Shown here one piece after another: positions 8,301-18,180 of a stretch of DNA of 64,000 nt. The position numbers were made by a program, and so were the translations under genes. The stretch is taken from positions 3,596,001 to 3,660,000 of the forward strand of contig NC_069671.1 in assembly GCF_027244095.1 (NCBI RefSeq). The letters run 5' to 3'. The notes beneath the pieces were generated by a model. That model made no database searches, was not told where the DNA came from, and saw nothing but the letters and a program-made list of their open reading frames with translations. How positions within the stretch are numbered: the first letter of the stretch is position 1; the number at the start of each line of letters is the position of its first letter. The DNA comes from Hemicordylus capensis. Lineage: Eukaryota > Chordata > Lepidosauria > Squamata > Cordylidae.

Positions 8301-11300
8301 CTTTGAGATTTGCCATCTATGGGTACGTACGACGAGACCAGGAGGAAAATTGTCTGCTCGGGATGGATCTGGGCAATGGGCAGACAGGGGATTCTGGGAA
8401 TTGTAGTCCAAAAACTGCTGGGGGCGGGGGCTAAGTTGAGCAGCAGGCCTGCCCTAAGGTCAGTAAAGGTAAAGTGTGCCATCGAACCGATTTCGACTCC
8501 TGGCGCCCACAGAGAAGCCCTGTGGTTGTCTTTGGTAGAATACAGGAGGGGTTGACCATTGCCAACTCCCACGCAGTATGAGATGATCTTCCTATATCGC
8601 TGCCGCCCGACATAGTAGCAGCGGGGATTCGAACCGGCCACCTTCTGCTTGTCAGTCAAGCATTTCCCCACTGCCCCACTTAAGGCGACTTCTAAGGTCG
8701 GTAACCCACATGAGACTTCGATTCAACCGATGGCGTTCACGAGCCTCTTAGCAATACTGAGCTAGGTCAGGGGTTTCCGACCTGTGCGCCTCCAGCGTTT
8801 GCTGAACGACAACTCCCATCATCCCTGGCCAGTGAATTGCAGCTGGCGGCGATGGGAGTTGTAGTGCAGGTGGCATACTTCGGGCTGGGAACCCCGGAGC
8901 TCGGTGGACCAAGGGTTTGACTCCGTCTCCAGCAGCTTCCTAAGTGGGGCAATTTCTGTCTCTCCTGGCCGACTAGATTCTTCTTCACGGGGCCACTCAG
9001 TCACTACTTCTACCTGTACTTGGAGCGCCTCATCCCTTCTGACGTGCCTTTTGCCATCGTCAAGAAGCTGCTCGTCGACCGGCTACTGGTGGCACCAGCC
9101 TTCGTTGCCCTCTTTTTCCTGATCATGAGCTTGCTGGAGGTAGGTCCTCCTCTCTGGCGGTCTCTCGGACCGGTCCGTGCACCTGAGTTCATTTCTTGGC
9201 CACGCCGTGTTCCCTGGAAGAGGGATTCCCGGCTGTTGTTGACTACATCTCCCATTGCGGGGCGGGGGTGTCGTCAAGAACAGCCGGGAATCCCTCTTCC
9301 AGGGAACACGGGTGTCAAGTGGTGGTGGGGGGCAGTCTGCATGTGTGAACAAACCATCGGACATCCGGCAGCACTGGAGGGATGCGAACCTTGCTGTGTG
9401 TTGCCTTGGCTGTGCCGCTTTCCCACGAAGTCGGTTTGCACAGCTGTCTTGTGGACACCGAGCATGGATTGTCCCCTTTGCTAAGCAGGGTCTGCCCTGG
9501 TTTGCATTTGGATGGGAGGCGATGAGTGCTCTTGTTCATTATTTATTTATTATTTATTAGAAATATTTCTACCCCGCCCTGTCAGTGCACTACTGCTCGG
9601 GGAGGTGCGCACACACACACGCACACACGTGCCATTTTCAGTTGTGTCCTTGCAAGTGTTAAGGTGGGAGGAATGATCTTGTGTGAGGAAGCCGCCTAGA
9701 GTGTCAAAGAAGGATTTCGGGGGGATTCTGTCAGCCTTGAAGCTCAGGGAGTGACCTCCGGCCAGTCACTATCCCTCTGACTAACCTACCTCACAGGGTT
9801 GTTGTGAGGGGAGGAGCTTCCTTCTCGGAGCTCTTTTACTCAGGTGTTTCCATTTGCGTTTCAGGGGAAGAATACCTCGGCTTTCATCAAGAGGATGAAG
9901 TCCAGTTACTGGGCCGCTCTCAAAATGAACTGGAAAGTGTGGACGCCCGTCCAGTTTATTAACTTGAACTACATTCCTATGCAGGTGAGTGGGTGCTCTT
10001 TCTCATAGGATCTTGCCCTTGGCAGGTGTTGATTGGGGGGGGGGCATGACACTCATACCGTATTTGCAGCTGTTAAGATATTGTTACATGTATGGATGCA
10101 ACTCCATGAAGTTATCCAAGCCTCTCTTAAAGCCATCCAGATTGTTGGCTGTCACCACATCTTGTGGCAGAGAATTCCACAAGTGGATTATCTGTTGTGT
10201 GAAAAAGTACTTCTGTTTGCTGGTCCTAAATTTCCTGGCAATCAATTTCATGGGATGACCCCTGGTTCGAGTGTTATGGGAGAGGGAGAAGAATTTCTCT
10301 CTGTCCACTTTCTCCACACCATGCATGGTTTTATAGACCTCTATCATGTCTCCCCGCAGTTGTCTTTTTTCTCAACGAAATAGCCCCAGGTGTTGTAGCC
10401 TTGCCTCATAAGGTAGGTGCTCCAGGCCCCTGATCATCTGGGTTGCCCTCTTCTGCACCTTTTCCAGTTCTACAATGTCCTTCTTTAGATGTGGTGACCA
10501 GAACTGTATGAAATTCTGCGTACAGAGTTGTACACTGGATCCAAGTGTGGCTGCAGCCATAGTTTTGTATAAGGGCATGATAATATTAGCCGTTTTATTT
10601 TCAATCCCCTTCCTAATGATCCCTTGCATGGAATTGGCCTTTTTCACAGCTGCCGCACATTGAGTTGACACTTTCAACAAGCTGTCCACCACGACCCCAA
10701 GATCCCTCCCTGCTCAGTCACCGACAGCTCAGATCCCATCAGCATATACTTGACTTTGCGGTTTTTCGTCCCAACGTGCATCACTTTACCCTTGCCAACA
10801 TTGAACCGCATTTGCCACTTTGTCGCCCACTCCCCCAGTTTGGAGAGACCCTTTTGGAGCGCCTCACAATCCGTTTTGGATTTCACTATCTAGAAGAGTT
10901 TGGTATCGTCTGCAAATCTGGCCGCCTCGCTGCTTACCCCTAGATCATTTATGAATATATTAAAACACTAGAATAAATAAAAACACTCTCACGACACTAG
11001 AACCAGGGGACATTCCATGAAACTGACGGCCAGGAATTTGAAACCGACAAAAGGAAGGACTTTTTCACACAGTGCAGAATTAATCTGTGGAATTATCTGC
11101 CACAGGATGTGATGACAGCCACCAGCCTGGATGGCTTTAAGAAGGGCTGAGACAGATTCATGGAGGACATGCCTATCAGTGGCTACTAGTCTGGTGGCTA
11201 TAGGCTATCTCCAGCCTCGGATACAAGATGCCTTTAAGTACCAGTTGCAAGGGAACAACAGCAGGAGAGAGGGCGTGCCCTCACCTCTTGCCTGTGGGCT

Positions 11301-11693
11301 TCCCAGAGGCCTCTGGTGGGCCATTGTAAGGAACAGGATAAGCCAAACCCGATAGGCCTTGGGCCTGATCCAGCAGGGATGTTTCTTATGTTCTTATGAC
11401 CTTGTGCGGTAATCTAAAAAGAAAGATTAATTTAATATTATTTTTAATTCATTAAAATAAAGATAACTGGATAACGTGGCAGTTGTGGGCTGAAGGCAGA
11501 ATTTGTTCCTTACCTTGAGTCTTGTGGGTACCCCAGTGTTCCTTCTGTATTATGTAGTATGTATCTCACAATCTAAATCCAGATTCCTTTCAACCCAACG
11601 TTCCTCCTCCTCTTCCCTTGCCAGTTCCAAGTGCTGTTTGGAAACTTGGTTGCCCTCTTCTGGTTTGCCTACTTGGCTTCCGTCAAGAAGTGA
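5195..11693 (+). CDS. PXMP2: Peroxisomal membrane protein 2 (Mpv17/PMP22 family), complete, five coding exons
   Basis: Exons 5195-5304, 8206-8322, 8977-9139, 9865-9984 and 11625-11693 join in phase to 579 bp, 192 residues plus TGA. Human PXMP2 has 195. The product begins MSPVLSKPESGPLPQKLLVR, then YLLLLRLYPVLTKA (first membrane segment), GPLRFAIYGFFFTGPLSHYF (second), a segment rich in hydrophobic residues ending LFFLIM (third), the family signature WKVWTPVQFINLNYIP and a last segment ending LFWFAYLASVKK. Mpv17/PMP22 proteins are four-helix membrane proteins; PXMP2 is described in mammals as a channel of the peroxisomal membrane for small metabolites. The start at 5195 is chosen by alignment with human; an in-frame ATG at 5075 lies inside a CCAAT box and is unlikely. 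Donors are GTGTGT, GTACGT, GTAGGT and GTGAGT, all acceptors end AG. No clear polyadenylation signal was placed after the stop. Confidence 0.97.
5351..5850 (+). repeat. Dispersed GAGTAAA motifs in CpG island, PXMP2 intron 1
   Basis: GAGTAA occurs at about 5351, 5391, 5494, 5644, 5683, 5697 and 5791, several times followed by AC(G/A)(T/G)GCTC or CGTCCTCGG and a nearby ATCGGGCTGCAGG or GATCCGCGG. This looks like broken copies of one short repeat. Confidence 0.4.
5851..7020. other. PXMP2 intron 1, mostly unique
   Basis: TG/CA microsatellite at 5888-5940, a run of 16 G at about 6671-6686 and TG repeat at 6930-6948. Nothing else recognised. Confidence 0.5.
7030..7285 (+). mobile_element. CR1-type LINE 3' UTR fragment, PXMP2 intron 1
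   Basis: CATGGAGGACAG, GGCTACTAGTCCTG, GGTGGGCCACTGTG and GTTCTTATGG match the 3' UTR seen in full at 11150-11398 and 25850-26077. Confidence 0.75.
7353..7672 (-). mobile_element. 5S-containing SINE, full-length copy
   Basis: Read on the minus strand it has a leader ending at the 5S-like block (CTAAGTGGTG...GGTTTGCATTT), a tRNA-like middle, and the body ending GGCAGCTTCCTATGTTCC. Flanks share CTAGG. Confidence 0.8.
7732..7846. mobile_element. hAT MITE family A
   Basis: CAGGGATTCCCAGATGTTG and CATCTGGGACCCAAGG end in CCCCTG; both arms have GGACTACAACTCCCA or its complement. No clear duplication at the flanks. Confidence 0.75.
8206..8322 (+). CDS. PXMP2: PXMP2 coding exon 2
   Basis: 117 bp after acceptor CCCCGCAG, ending GG before donor GTACGT. 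Encodes SALLSALGSLLSQITEK through LRGPLRFAIYG, aligned with human GILSALGNFLAQMIEK through VGGPLRYAVYG. Confidence 0.96.
8454..8704 (-). mobile_element. Sauria-type SINE with BovB-like tail, PXMP2 intron 2
   Basis: Minus strand: tRNA-like head with B box GGTTCGAATCCCC, body with GTATTCTACCAAAGACAACC, and tail CGAAATCGGTTCGATGGCAC followed by ACTTTACCTTTAC. Flanked by CTAAGGTC(A/G)GTAA at 8454-8466 and 8692-8704, a 13-bp duplication with one mismatch. Confidence 0.85.
8768..8897. mobile_element. hAT MITE family A, PXMP2 intron 2
   Basis: CAGGGGTTTCCGACC start and GGGAACCCCGG end, flanked by AGCT(A/C)GGT at 8760-8767 and 8898-8905. It ends about 80 bp before exon 3. Confidence 0.75.
8977..9139 (+). 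CDS. PXMP2: PXMP2 coding exon 3
   Basis: 163 bp between GACTAG and GTAGGT. Encodes FFFTGPLSHYFYLYLERLIP, then KKLLVDRLLVAPAFVALFFL, then IMSLLE; human has FFFTGPLSHFFYFFMEHWIP and RRLLLDRLVFAPAFLMLFFL. FTGP and the DR...AP motif are typical of the Mpv17 family. Confidence 0.97.
9205..9311. mobile_element. Perfect 33-bp inverted-repeat element, PXMP2 intron 3
   Basis: Arms 9205-9237 and 9279-9311 are perfect reverse complements (starting CCGTGTTCCCTGGAAGAGGG), and pairing continues five more bases after one mismatch. The loop carries TGACTACATCTCCCATT, wording like the hAT MITEs, so this is probably a young MITE of a second family. Confidence 0.75.
9604..9645. repeat. CA microsatellite
   Basis: Interrupted (CA)n between 9608 and 9632. 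Confidence 0.8.
9730..9840 (+). mobile_element. MIR-like CORE-SINE fragment
   Basis: GGCCAGTCACTATCCCTCTG and CCTACCTCACAGGGTTGTTG followed by TGAGG match the conserved core of MIR-type SINEs. Head missing. Confidence 0.65.
9865..9984 (+). CDS. PXMP2: PXMP2 coding exon 4
   Basis: 120 bp, 40 codons, after GCGTTTCAG and before GTGAGT. Contains the family signature MNWKVWTPVQFINLNYIP. Confidence 0.97.
10080..10965 (-). mobile_element. CR1-type LINE, ORF2 reverse-transcriptase 3' part, PXMP2 intron 4
   Basis: Minus-strand pieces read GEWATKWQMRFNVGKGKVMH, then CAAAVKKANSMQGIIRKGIE, SPHLKKDIVELEKVQKRATQ, MIRGLEHLPYEARLQHLGLF, MIEVYKTMHGVEKVDREKFF and FFTQQIIHLWNSLPQDVV to GFKRG. These are the thumb and C-terminal parts of a CR1/Jockey-group reverse transcriptase. 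The frame is broken in a few places, so it is not active. Confidence 0.9.
10985..11398 (+). mobile_element. CR1-type LINE 3' end, PXMP2 intron 4
   Basis: Covers the last codons (ACTAGAACCAGGGG, CTGCCACAGGATGTGATGAC, GATGGCTTTAAGAAGGGCTG) and the whole 3' UTR, ending TTTCTTATGTTCTTATG. A terminal short repeat of this kind is typical of CR1. Opposite in orientation to its neighbour. Confidence 0.9.
11625..11693 (+). CDS. PXMP2: PXMP2 coding exon 5 and stop
   Basis: 69 bp after CCCTTGCCAG: FQVLFGNLVALFWFAYLASV followed by KK and TGA. Human ends FRVLFANLAALFWYAYLASL followed by GK. It is preceded by a 1.6 kb intron holding two opposed LINE fragments. Confidence 0.97.
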   Translation, partial: FQVLFGNLVALFWFAYLASVKK

Positions 11694-12858
11694 AGGGTAG
11701 AAGCAGCGGGTTTGGGCCCAGCATCTCCACTCCATGGAGAAACAATCCTCCGTCCAGGATGGGTGCCAGCCAGCAAAGCCAGAAGAGAGACAGTCTGGAG
11801 AGAAATGGTCTCTGCTTCCGCCAGTGCAGCCTTCCGGTGACATTTTCCGCTCCCTGTGATCTCAACTGTCGCTTTCTTTCTACATTTTCCGGAGCCTGGG
11901 ACCAGAGGGCTGTGCCGACTTCGATCCGATTCAAAGTTTTCGACTTCGATTCGGGGACTTTGGGGGTCCCACCATCCTAACAAGTGAAACTAAGTGACTC
12001 TACTGATTTGTTGTTCTTTTAATTTTAGGCTTTTTTCTGGGAGCAGCTGGTGGGAACTCCTTTTTCAGTGGTGTTTAATGGTAAACGTGCTCTGGGGCTG
12101 GGGGGCCAGAATGAGCCGTTATTTTTCCAGAGGAATTAAAAATGTAAAAACCCACCGTTTTTACAAGATAAATGAAACTGTTGATCTAGCTTTGGCATTT
12201 TCTTCCTCTGTGGTCGTTTGGAGTTTCCTTGTAAAATTGTATCGTGGAAATTGGCCGCAAGAAGCTGGATTCTGTAATCAGTTTAAGGGCGTGCAAATTT
12301 GCATCATTTGCCTATTTTTGCATAATTTATTCTGGCCTCCCTGGTCAATAGTAGGGATAAGGAGAAAGGTATGCAACGAAAACCCCATTTCCTGCCAATC
12401 TTATTCAGCTGATCAAAGGTTGGTGTGGGTGAACAGGGTCCAGGTGGTCATAGGATGGCTGCGTGAAGCTTTGGCCAAAGCTTAATCTTCTGTACAGTCT
12501 CCCTGGTACCATGCAGAGATGGCCATTCCCATCATGCAGTGCTGCAGTGGTGGTGGGGAGCTCCTTTAAGGAAAACAGCCCGTGCCCCATCACAGAAGGC
12601 GTACGCAGACTGCTGGAAAGTGTCACCCTACCTCGGGCTTTCCCCCTAGAGCTCTTAAGGGAGGCCTCCGTCTCTCTTAAGGAGCCTCTCAGCACCAAGA
12701 AAAACACAGTATTGTGCTGAGAGATCAGCACAGTGGGAAATGGCTCTCGCACTGAAGATTTTTTTGCTCAAGCTGCCTCCAGTTGAAAAACAGTGAAGAT
12801 CTCAGTGTTGAATTGTCGTGTGTGTGTGTGTGTGTGTATGCGCGTGCATGCCTCCGAG
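11694..12858 (+). other. PXMP2: Presumed PXMP2 3' UTR and downstream flank
   Basis: The 3' UTR must begin at 11694. No AATAAA was found within about 1 kb. ATTAAA at about 12134 is one weak candidate. 11915-11980 has the repeated TTCGATTCG wording of the gtgtgca-edge family. A TG microsatellite lies at about 12816-12837. Otherwise nothing recognised. Confidence 0.4.
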
Positions 12859-12859
12859 T

Positions 12860-13099
12860 TTCTACATTTATTTATTTATACATACATACATTTATATCCC
12901 GCTTTTCCTCCAAGGAGTCCAGAGCAGTGCACTACATACTTGAGTTTCTCTTTCACAACAACCCTGTGAAGTAGGTTAGGCGGAGAGAGAAGTGACTGGC
13001 CCAGAGTCACCCAGCTAGTTTCATGGCTGAATGGGGATTTGAACTCGGGTCTCCCCCGTCCTAGTCCAGCACTCTAACCACTACCCCACGCTGGCTCTT
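12860..13099 (-). mobile_element. MIR-like CORE-SINE
   Basis: Minus strand: tRNA-like AGCGTGGGGTAGTGGTTAGA with B box GTTCAAATCCCC, core GGGTGACTCTGGGCCAGTCA, and CCTAACCTACTTCACAGGGT. Related copies at 37594, 56430 and 57610. Confidence 0.8.
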
Positions 13100-13104
13100 T
13101 CTTA

Positions 13105-13400
13105 TTTATTTATTTATTTGTTTGTTTGTTCATTCGATTTCTATACTCCCCTTCAAAAAATGGCACAGGGCAGTTTACACAGAGAAATAATACATAAATA
13201 AGATGGCTCCCTGTCCCCAAAGGGCTCACAATCTAAAAAACATAAGAAAAGAAACCAGCAACGGCCACTGGAGGGATGCTGTGCTGGGGGTGGATAGGGC
13301 CAGTTATTCTCCCCCTGCTAAATAAAAGAGAACCACCATGTTAAAAGGTGCCTCTTTGCCCGGTTCACGGGGATATTGCCCAATTAGCAGGGATAACAGA
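13105..13400 (-). repeat. L2-like LINE 3'-end repeat (R1)
   Basis: Same wording as 2000-2245, preceded by ATTT repeats at 13103-13130. Confidence 0.6.
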
Positions 13401-13706
13401 TTTATATTTATATCTTGGAATTAGATTTATAACCCACATCCGTGTGTTTATTCGTGTTGCCCAGTTTTGAATGAAAGCACCTTTTTTAAAAAGGCAGTTG
13501 GTATTCTGGTGGTGGCCCAAGAGATGAATGGCCCGTTTCTCCACCCCCCGCCCCAGATCCCTATACAGAAAAGAAACGTTGGCAAAGATTGCATCGTCTG
13601 TTGAGATTTGGCAGAAAAGTAAGAAGCCGGCATTCTTCGTGTGGAGAGCGGCCTCCGTTTTAATGAGGCAATTGGCTTCCAGACACCAAGAATGTGTCTT
13701 CTGGGA
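13401..13706. other. Unassigned
   Basis: Nothing recognised. Confidence 0.4.
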
Positions 13707-13833
13707 CAGGAGTTCTCAAAGGTGGGTCCCCAGCTGTTGTGGGACTACAACTCCCATCATCCTCAGCCACAAAGAGGACGATGGGAGTTGTAGTCCAACA
13801 GCAGCTGGAGACCCAAGGCTGAGACAGCAACTG
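13707..13833. mobile_element. hAT MITE family A
   Basis: CAGGAGTTCTCAAAGG start; GGACTACAACTCCCATCATC and GATGGGAGTTGTAGTCC arms around a short centre. Confidence 0.75.
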
Positions 13834-14061
13834 TAGGATGTCCGTCTTCCTTCTCTCTCTGGCAGGAGCTGATGGTGTGTCAGGGACCCCCCCCGCCCCC
13901 GATTGTGCACCTGGTGGGTCCTCTGAGGGAGATCCTGTGGCCAGCCAGCCGGCAGATCCCAAATCTCCAAAGAGCCAGCTGATCTGGATCTCACGACTGA
14001 CAGGAACATCGGAAGCAGCCTTATACTGATTCAGACCATTGGTCCATCTAGCTCAGTACAC

Positions 14062-14427
14062 CAGGGATTCTCAATGTTGGGTCCCCAGATGGTATTGGAC
14101 TTCAATTCCCATAATCCCCAGCCCCAGTGGTCTTTGGTCGGGGATTATAGCAATAGCACTTACATTTATATACCGCTCTATAGCTGGAAGCTCTCTAAGC
14201 GGTTTACAATGATTTAGCATATTGCCCCCAACATTCTGGGTACTCATTTTACCGACCTCGGAAGGATGGAAGGCTGAGTCAACCATGAGCCCCTGGTCAG
14301 GATCGAACTTGCAACCTTCTGGTTACAGGGCGGCAGTTTTACCACTGCGCCACCAGGGGCTTTTCATTATGGGAGTATGGGAGTTGAAGTCCAATAACAT
14401 CTGGAGACCCAACGCTGAGAATCCCTG
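14062..14427. mobile_element. hAT MITE family A, itself interrupted
   Basis: Starts CAGGGATTCTCAATG, ends GAGAATCCCTG. Flanks share TACAC. A 217-bp SINE lies inside. Confidence 0.75.
14149..14365 (-). mobile_element. tRNA-derived SINE inside a MITE
   Basis: Minus strand starts GCCCCTGGTGGCGCAGTGGT (A-box region), has B-box GGTTGCAAGTTCGATCC, and ends in the LINE-like GAGCGGTATATAAATGTAAG. Flanked by ATTAT at 14144-14148 and 14366-14370. Confidence 0.75.
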
Positions 14428-14756
14428 GTCTACACAGACTGGCAGCAAGCCCTTCCGAGATGCCAGGGAGTGAACCTGGGACCTTCTACATGCAAAGCAG
14501 ATACGGATATGTTCGGGCCTCTGCCATTTTCGCGACCTCCTCTGCATGCGTGGAGGCCTGAATCAGACTGTTCTTCAAGAGGTCAGCAGTGGGGGTTGGA
14601 GGAGCCTCCACCTCCACCATCCCCACCACCTGCAAAGAGAAGTTACTAAATACCTTTTCTCCCCCCTCTCCTCCTGGCCTTTGTATTGGGAATGCCCCTT
14701 TACTTGTAAATGGGAATCCTTGCCAGATTCCCCTTTACGAGTATATCCCCCGAACC

Positions 14757-14906
14757 AACTTTTATACCGTTTCGGCCCAATTCGGTGGCCAAACCGGACC
14801 AGATTCGGTTCGGCCGGACTCAGAACCGGACTGGGTCGGTTCGAATTCAGTCTGAATTTGAACCGAACCGGCCAAACGGGCTCCCCGCACACCCCTACTA
14901 CCTCGC
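14757..14906. repeat. gtgtgca-edge / AACCGG-TTCGG repeat
   Basis: Dense self-complementary words such as CGAACCAACTT, TTCGGTTCGGCCGG and GAACCGAACCGGCC, ending GCACACCCCTA. Same family at 16070, 18026, 27165, 39089, 45050, 46822 and 52588. Confidence 0.6.
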
Positions 14907-15660
14907 CGGAGCCTGGACATGGTGACATCTTGGCAGGTGGAGAGTGCGCTTGTGTTCACTCCTCTCCCTGGCAGCCCTTCACATGCACCAGTCACCTGTG
15001 ACATCACAAGCAGGGGGTGTGGCCAGCATCTGGAAGGACCCACATGGTCCTCAGGAGCTCATTTCCTAGCCGGCTTCATTGTCGGCTGGGTGTTTTCTTG
15101 CTTCTCCCTCGCGGAGTTGGACGTGACGTTGGCCGGAGTGGGCAGGGGTAAGGCAGGAGGCTCCCAGAACCTGCCTGCCCAGTTATAGCGCTGCCTCTGC
15201 ATCTTAGAGGTGTCAATCCGTCCCCCTCCTGCGGTGGCCAAATACAGAGTGTACTTACTTGCTTGGCCCCTGACCGAGTCCTTCATGGCTGGAATTGGGA
15301 ATGAGACTGCCTGGCCAGAGAGAGGGACCCAGAGGCTTCGTGGAGCTCAATTTTGTTTTCCCCCCGTAAAACCCTGTATAAGGGAAATGAAGCTACAATA
15401 AATACTGCACTTATTCAGGATCCAAGACGAGTTCTCCCCCCAACTGCATTGGTTTTAGAAATTGGCATGGCGGTGGGGTGGGTTCAGGTCCTTTAGGTTC
15501 TGTTCCTGCTAGGTAAATGCAGGAGGCATCAAGGATCACCTTAAATTGAGAGACGTCTTCTATTTGAGTAAATACTGTAAAATTATCTGGACCCAGCAGC
15601 TCTGGCAGGCTTGGCTTATCAATACTGTATGTACAAGATAACTGAATTTAAGATGAGCCC
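14907..15660. other. Unassigned
   Basis: Nothing recognised, apart from AATAAA at about 15397 with no known transcript. Confidence 0.35.
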
Positions 15661-15701
15661 CTTAAAAATAGAGGTTACATTTTTATTAGGGGTGGGAAGC
15701 A

Positions 15702-15831
15702 GAGGCTCTCCAGCTGTGGTCTGACTACAACTCCCACCCACCCCTGCTGCACCAGGCCCAGTGGCCTTTGTCTGGGGATTATGGGAGTTGAAGTCCAATA
15801 ACATCTGGGGACCCAACGTTGAGAATCCCTG
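15702..15831. mobile_element. hAT MITE family A
   Basis: Ends GAGAATCCCTG followed by CTCTAGAG at 15832-15839, the preferred hAT-like target. The left end is degraded. Confidence 0.65.
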
Positions 15832-16069
15832 CTCTAGAGGATCCTTCTTTCTTGCATGAACAGGAGCAGCTATTGCAAAAAACCCCACCAGATGTCAGCC
15901 TTGGATTGCCTTGTGTGGCTTTCAGGTTCTTAGGGAAATCCGTCTGTGTTGCTCTTGGCGAGAAAGAGGACCAGGGCTGATCCTATTTATTTAGAGAACT
16001 TAAAGGATTCCCTGCCAAAGGAGAGACGGCATATGGAATTATTTTTAAATAATAAAAATTCATGGACCG

Positions 16070-16187
16070 GACCGGACCGAGGTGGTGAGGGTTGAGGGTG
16101 CGCCAGCCCAAACTGGCCTGGTCCGGTTCAGGTCCAGTTCAGACTCGAACCGTACTGGGCCAGCTGGTTCTGGGCACACCCCTAGCT
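16070..16187. repeat. gtgtgca-edge / AACCGG-TTCGG repeat
   Basis: CCGGACCGGACCGAGG, CCTGGTCCGGTTCAGGTCC, ending GGGCACACCCCTA. Confidence 0.6.
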
Positions 16188-16194
16188 GCCACCA

Positions 16195-16445
16195 GCTCGC
16201 CTGGCAGCGATTCGAGACCTTCTCTGTAGCTGCTCCTGCGCTGCGGAATGTGCTCCTTATAAATATGCAAGGCTTATGATTGTTAGCAGCCTTTAAAAGA
16301 GCTCTAAAGACATGTCTTTTTAGCCTGGCCTTTGGTGATTTTTCAATGGCTTTTAATTCGTTTTAATGGGTTATTTATTTTGTGTGTATATGTTTTTATT
16401 TATATGAACCACCTGGTTTAGACAATGTAAAAATTTAATAGAATA
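16195..16445 (+). mobile_element. L2-type LINE 3' end
   Basis: CTTTAAAAGAGCTCTAAAGA followed by CATGTCTTTTTAGCCTGGCC gives FKRALKTCLFSLA, the usual L2 ORF2 C-terminus, followed by a tail ending in an A-rich (ACA)n stretch. Confidence 0.75.
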
Positions 16446-16769
16446 GAATAACAACAACAACAATTTTATTGTTAATAATAACAATAATTTCTATTAATAC
16501 ATGCATACATACCTACATACAATAACAACATGACGCCCAAGAGAAGCAGAAGATCTTTCTCAGATTCACATTGATGATGATTCAAATTTACTATGTGTGG
16601 GAATTATTCAATAAAATGAAGCATGTTTGCAGTTGAAACCATACTCATTTCAAACCGTGCTTCCCTTTTGGAAGCACGTTAATTTAAAACTCTTTCATTT
16701 CCCGAACTTTCTCATAAGTGTAATCTATGCAAAATGACTTTGCCTGGTCAATGCAACTTAGGAACACAG

Positions 16770-17075
16770 AGACATAGGAAGCTGCCATATACTGAGTCAG
16801 ACCATTGGTCTGTCTTGCTCAGTATTGTCTACACAGACTGGCAGCAGCTTCTGCAAGTTTGCAGGCAGGAACTCTCTCAGCTGTATCTTGGAGTTGCCAG
16901 GGAGGGAACTTGAAACCTTCTGCTCTTCCCAGAATGGGTTCATCCGCTGAAGGGAAGATCTTCCAGTGCTCACACTTCTAGTCTCCCATTCATATGCAAC
17001 TAGGGTGAACCCTGCTTAGCTAAGGGGACAAGTCATGCTTGCTACCACAAGACCAGCTCTTCTCTCCTACTGGAC
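16770..17075 (-). mobile_element. 5S-containing SINE
   Basis: Same order as 7353-7672: body, tRNA-like middle, 5S-like block and leader on the minus strand. Confidence 0.8.
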
Positions 17076-17773
17076 TGGACACGTAAAGCTGACGGCATCT
17101 CCTGGTTATTTCTATACCAAACTGAAGTATTAGCCAGTGTCAAAATGAGATCAGGATTGCTCTCTTTGTGCGGAATATCGAAGGAGAACTTGGCAGTTTC
17201 CCAGGAAAATCAAATCCACATCTCCCTCATTAGGGAGAAAAGGAGTTGTCTGTTTCCTTTGGTCCTTAAGAGAGTGTTCTTTGAAGAAGGAAAATATTGC
17301 CTCTTATTTCTGCGGTTTGATGGGGAAATACTTCCCACACGTCTTCACCAAGGGCCCGTGGTGAGGATGGAGTTGTACTCAACGCCATCGCTGTGATAAG
17401 AAGAACCCAGCATGTGTAATAAGGAAGCCAAGCCAGCCTTGTGCTGGTTCCAAATGCCGCATAAGAAGTTCAAAGCTGTGCAGGAATATCTGAAGAGTTG
17501 ATAATTGAATTAGAATGGTTGTTGCTGTAAAGTTGGAGCGGCGTGAGTTGCGAGGAGGGAACACGTGACTGTACAGGGGGAACTCGCTCTGTTTCGAGGT
17601 GAACTCCTTGGGGAAGCATTTTTGGTGCAAAAGGCGGGTCCCGAGAGAACTCGCCTCTCCGCTCTCACTCGGATGGAGTGAGAGTGTGCGGCATGCGTGA
17701 ATTGTGATTTTGAAGCCTGTGGCAAAGCCTTCTTCAAGTTTGGAGAGCACACTGAGGGGGTGGAGTTCTCATG
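17076..17773. other. Unassigned
   Basis: Nothing recognised. Low repeat content. Confidence 0.4.
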
Positions 17774-17903
17774 AAGGGGTTCCTAACCTCGGGTCTCCAG
17801 ATACTGCTGGACTACAACTCCCATCAGCCGCAGTGGCCAATACTCAGGGATGATGGGAATGATAGTCCAGCAAGCGCTAAAAGGCTGAATTTGGGCACTC
17901 CTG
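17774..17903. mobile_element. hAT MITE family A, diverged
   Basis: AAGGGGTTCCTAACC start, ACTACAACTCCCATCAGCC arm and complementary ATGATGGGAATGATAGTCC arm. Confidence 0.65.
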
Positions 17904-18025
17904 CTATATTTGAAAACCTGCTTGCAAGTAAAAAACAAACAAAAACAAAACTAGCACAGCAAGGAGAAGGCTGTGACACAACCTTTCTCTTTAATTTTCT
18001 TTCATGGAGGTGTTTTTGCTTTTAA

Positions 18026-18180
18026 CTAGGGGTGTGCATGGAAAACTAGGCCTCGGCCTGGCCCGGTTCCGTGTCCTCCCAAACCAGGTCCAGTCCAACC
18101 ATCGAACCAGGCCAAACCAGTTTGGGGGATAAAGACTTGTAAAGGGGAATCCGGTGCGGAAGGCAGTCCGCCCGCCCGCC
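18026..18180. repeat. gtgtgca-edge / AACCGG-TTCGG repeat
   Basis: Opens TAGGGGTGTGCATGG then GGCCCGGTTCCG and AACCAGGTCCAGTCC. Confidence 0.6.

Larger units (their letters stand above)
14002..14510 (-). mobile_element. SINE copy split by a MITE (outer layer of a three-level nest)
   Basis: SINE 3' body at 14002-14061 (GGAAGCAGCCTTATACTGAT) resumes at 14428 with GTCTACACAGACTGGCAGC. The MITE at 14062-14427 sits exactly at the family's CAGTA-TTGTCTACAC position. Confidence 0.7.
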
